DNA of 64,000 nt from positions 60,631,567 through 60,695,566 of the forward strand of contig CM070713.1 in assembly GCA_036346275.1 (NCBI GenBank). The letters run 5' to 3'. A model generated the notes under the pieces. The model was not told the origin of the DNA. It did not search any database and was given only the letters and a program-made list of their open reading frames with translations. Made by a program: the position numbers and the translations under genes. Positions 62,110 to 64,000 of the stretch are shown one piece after another. Positions within the stretch are counted from its first letter, which is position 1, and the number at the start of each line of letters is the position of its first letter. The DNA is from Otatea glauca (Eukaryota; Streptophyta; Magnoliopsida; Poales; Poaceae).

Positions 62110-62273
62110 AAAGATAACCTTCTTACAAAGCAAGCCTTTGAATCCTAGGTAAATTGAGACATGACAGTATCCTCCAATTATTTATTTCTTTAAAATACCT
62201 TAGATAACTAGAAAAAAAACACTAAGAGTAGAGATCCACACGTAACCAGTTTAGCTCTTGTACAATACACTAA

Positions 62274-62504
62274 GGGTGTGTTTGGTTAATTGTATCAAGT
62301 GGTACATATATGAGATGGCTTAAGAAAAAAGTCATTTATGTATTTAGTTATTTGAGTAAACCATTCTATCTTAGATGGTTAGATACAAATTTGAGGAATA
62401 TTCTCTGTAGATGTTTAATCATTCCATTCATTTAAAATAATGGAATCAAATGATACAGGATCATCCCATTCTATTTAACCTCATCCCATCAACCAAACAC
62501 ACCC
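62274..62504. mobile_element. Tourist-like MITE, 231 bp
   Basis: The ends GGGTGTGTTTGGTTAATTG and CATCAACCAAACACACCC are inverted repeats, flanked by TAA on both sides (62271-62273 and 62505-62507), the PIF/Harbinger target. Both subterminal parts contain inverted GATGG/CCATC words. It lies in the presumed first intron of the WAK gene. Confidence 0.9.
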
Positions 62505-62779
62505 TAAAGGAATGAACCTAACTCGCACGAGTTTCTTTTTGGAAAAAGTGGGGGCAAATTCATATCGGAGTTTTCAACATTAACTAACATGTTGATTCTT
62601 TCATGAGTTTACTTAAATTTACAAAATACTCTCACAAAAACTCAAGTTATCTTTTTAGTAATGTTATGAATTACATATCTTCTCATAGAAATTCTACGGT
62701 GCATTATGCTGGTAGTATATAGTGAGTGAGTGCTGTTGATTGGTTAATGATCCCTGTCGAGATTCTTGCTGGTTCTGAG

Positions 62780-63515
62780 GGCCACTAGTCAATCAGTTTC
62801 TCCATGGGGCTTTGCGTCACACTCTGTTCTCCTATTTTCTCTAGGACACCATATACCATATTTGTCTCGAGAATGCACAGCCTAGCTATCAGTCGGCTTG
62901 GAGGCATAGTGGTGGGCAACATCAACATGGTGGATGTGGTAATCCTCGCTTTGCAACCGGTCGCCTGTCCAGCACTTGTTGTAGACAAGCCAAGCAAATA
63001 GCCTCCATATTTGACGCCAGCATGGTGATGTTGTTGATCCGTTGAACAGAGCCTTGTAAGCTGACCTTGATGAGTATACTCCTGAAGCATTCCACCTCCA
63101 TATTAGCTTATCCCTCGCACCCGGTTGCAGCGCGATGTTGCTGACTGAGTCCCAGATGAGCAGGTGCTAAGTCAATTCCAGTAGTACTCCCATGGAGCCG
63201 CGTAGATCGGTGACCCATTTCTGGTTGTCCATCGCTTCTGCCACCGTTCTTCGAGTTTTGGTTCTCTTTGGAACTAGAGCATAGAGGGCTTGGAGCCATC
63301 TGTCTTCCCAGAAGAGACATGCTTTTCCATCGCCAACCTCCCATTTCGTGGCTGCAAAGAAACAATCTGATGTAATTTTGGGCACTTCTAGCTTGAAATC
63401 CTTCCCAGGTTTGGATTGATCAGTCTTTTGCAGCCACATCCATCGCATTCTTAGGGCCAGCCCAACCATATTTAGGTCGTGTACCCGGTGTCCGCCATAA
63501 TTGATCGGTCTACAC
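62780..63515 (-). mobile_element. LINE (non-LTR) reverse transcriptase 3' fragment
   Basis: The minus strand reads CRPINYGGHRVHDLNMVGLA, LRMRWMWLQKTDQSKPGKDF, WEVGDGKACLFWEDRW, and, after frame shifts, SAYKALFNGS and CWTGDRLQ. These are the region between reverse transcriptase and the zinc-binding zf-RVT domain of plant L1-type LINE ORF2. The zf-RVT part is degraded, with frame changes near 63165 and 63000. No polyA tail or target duplication was identified; the 5' part is missing. It lies antisense to the WAK gene. Confidence 0.8.
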
Positions 63516-64000
63516 ACCTTGCTTCAGGCAGCGAGACAATGCCCTTCGTTTGTTAATGTATTTCAGGCCCTAGAGGTGGGTGTCGGGCCGGCATGGCATG
63601 GATCATTGGGCCGTATGTCTAAACTATGTCGTGCCATCATAGCCTGGCCGGCCCGGTTCGTCTTCGACGAGCCCATGTACGGTACATTTGCGATTCGTGC
63701 TGTATCAGTCCAGACATGGTCCATTTGCACTATTACTACAAGAGGAAAGGAGTCGGAGACACACGGAACTGAGACAGTGAACAAAAATATTAGAGAAAAA
63801 GAACTAAATTTTCTTTATTCTTAAACAGTTATAGAGTTATTGTTTGTTAAAAACCTCACACCCAATATAGGGTACCCAGTGCGGAGCGGTTTGGTACGCG
63901 TGCTCGATGTCAGTGAGTATGTACTCTTCAGTTTTTATTCTTTATCTTTTAGCATATATGTTGTCTCTCCTTTCTCCGCATAAGAGGACCGCAAAAAGCG
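63516..64000. other. Window end, no gene supported
   Basis: A GC-richer block at 63570-63690 (GGTGTCGGGCCGGCATGG) resembles dispersed grass repeat sequence. No WAK transmembrane or kinase exon is seen. Confidence 0.45.

Noticed and set aside
63501..63824. 107-codon plus-strand frame near the right edge
   Set aside because: GC-rich dispersed-repeat-like sequence with no domain; it does not encode WAK transmembrane or kinase sequence.

Overview
The window is nuclear DNA of a flowering plant, almost certainly a grass (Poaceae). The evidence is one many-exon gene whose predicted protein reads as plant UPF2, the start of a wall-associated receptor kinase gene, and a dense set of grass-type transposable elements (long solo LTRs, CACTA, Helitron, Stowaway, Tourist, hAT and MULE-type MITEs, a LINE fragment). 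I cannot name the species from sequence alone.

Layout. 1-0.8 kb: a decayed Ty3/gypsy integrase (minus strand) interrupted by an LTR, with the 3' tip of a further element at the left edge. 3.0-3.3 kb: Stowaway-like MITE. 4.1-12.4 kb: a probable Helitron built of about four tandem ~0.55 kb units, split by two solo LTRs (5.4 kb and 0.9 kb). 12.5-13.25 kb: a long-TIR element containing a (TA)n tract. 13.76-18.62 kb: a non-autonomous CACTA element with perfect GAT target-site duplication that carries an exon-intron-bearing fragment of a BRO1-domain gene. 18.6-25.1 kb: gene-poor, with one 0.75 kb copia-like solo LTR. 25.1-36.6 kb: the UPF2 gene (minus strand, 16 coding exons plus an upstream non-coding exon), with a Stowaway MITE in one intron and a Tourist MITE in the leader intron. 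36.9-55 kb: intergenic, with a 2.66 kb solo LTR, a hAT MITE, a 1.4 kb copia solo LTR, a broken small cysteine-rich peptide gene and a MULE-type MITE. 55.0-60.5 kb: a second 5.4 kb solo LTR of the same family as the first. 61.15-62.09 kb: first exon of a wall-associated kinase gene on the plus strand. 62.3-63.5 kb: Tourist MITE and LINE reverse-transcriptase fragment.

Only UPF2 looks complete and functional: the exons joined at GT/AG sites keep one open frame of about 1197 codons. The WAK exon is intact but its kinase half is not visible before the window ends. Six solo LTRs have TG...CA ends and matching or near-matching 5-bp duplications, and no LTR element in the window retains both LTRs, so the interval has been shaped mainly by insertion followed by LTR-LTR recombination.

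The most unusual items are (i) a family of about 5.4 kb solo LTRs with a GC-rich core and a conserved GAAA-loop hairpin, represented by two complete copies and one tip, (ii) the CACTA element that has captured part of a BRO1-domain gene, and (iii) a Helitron made of tandem units.
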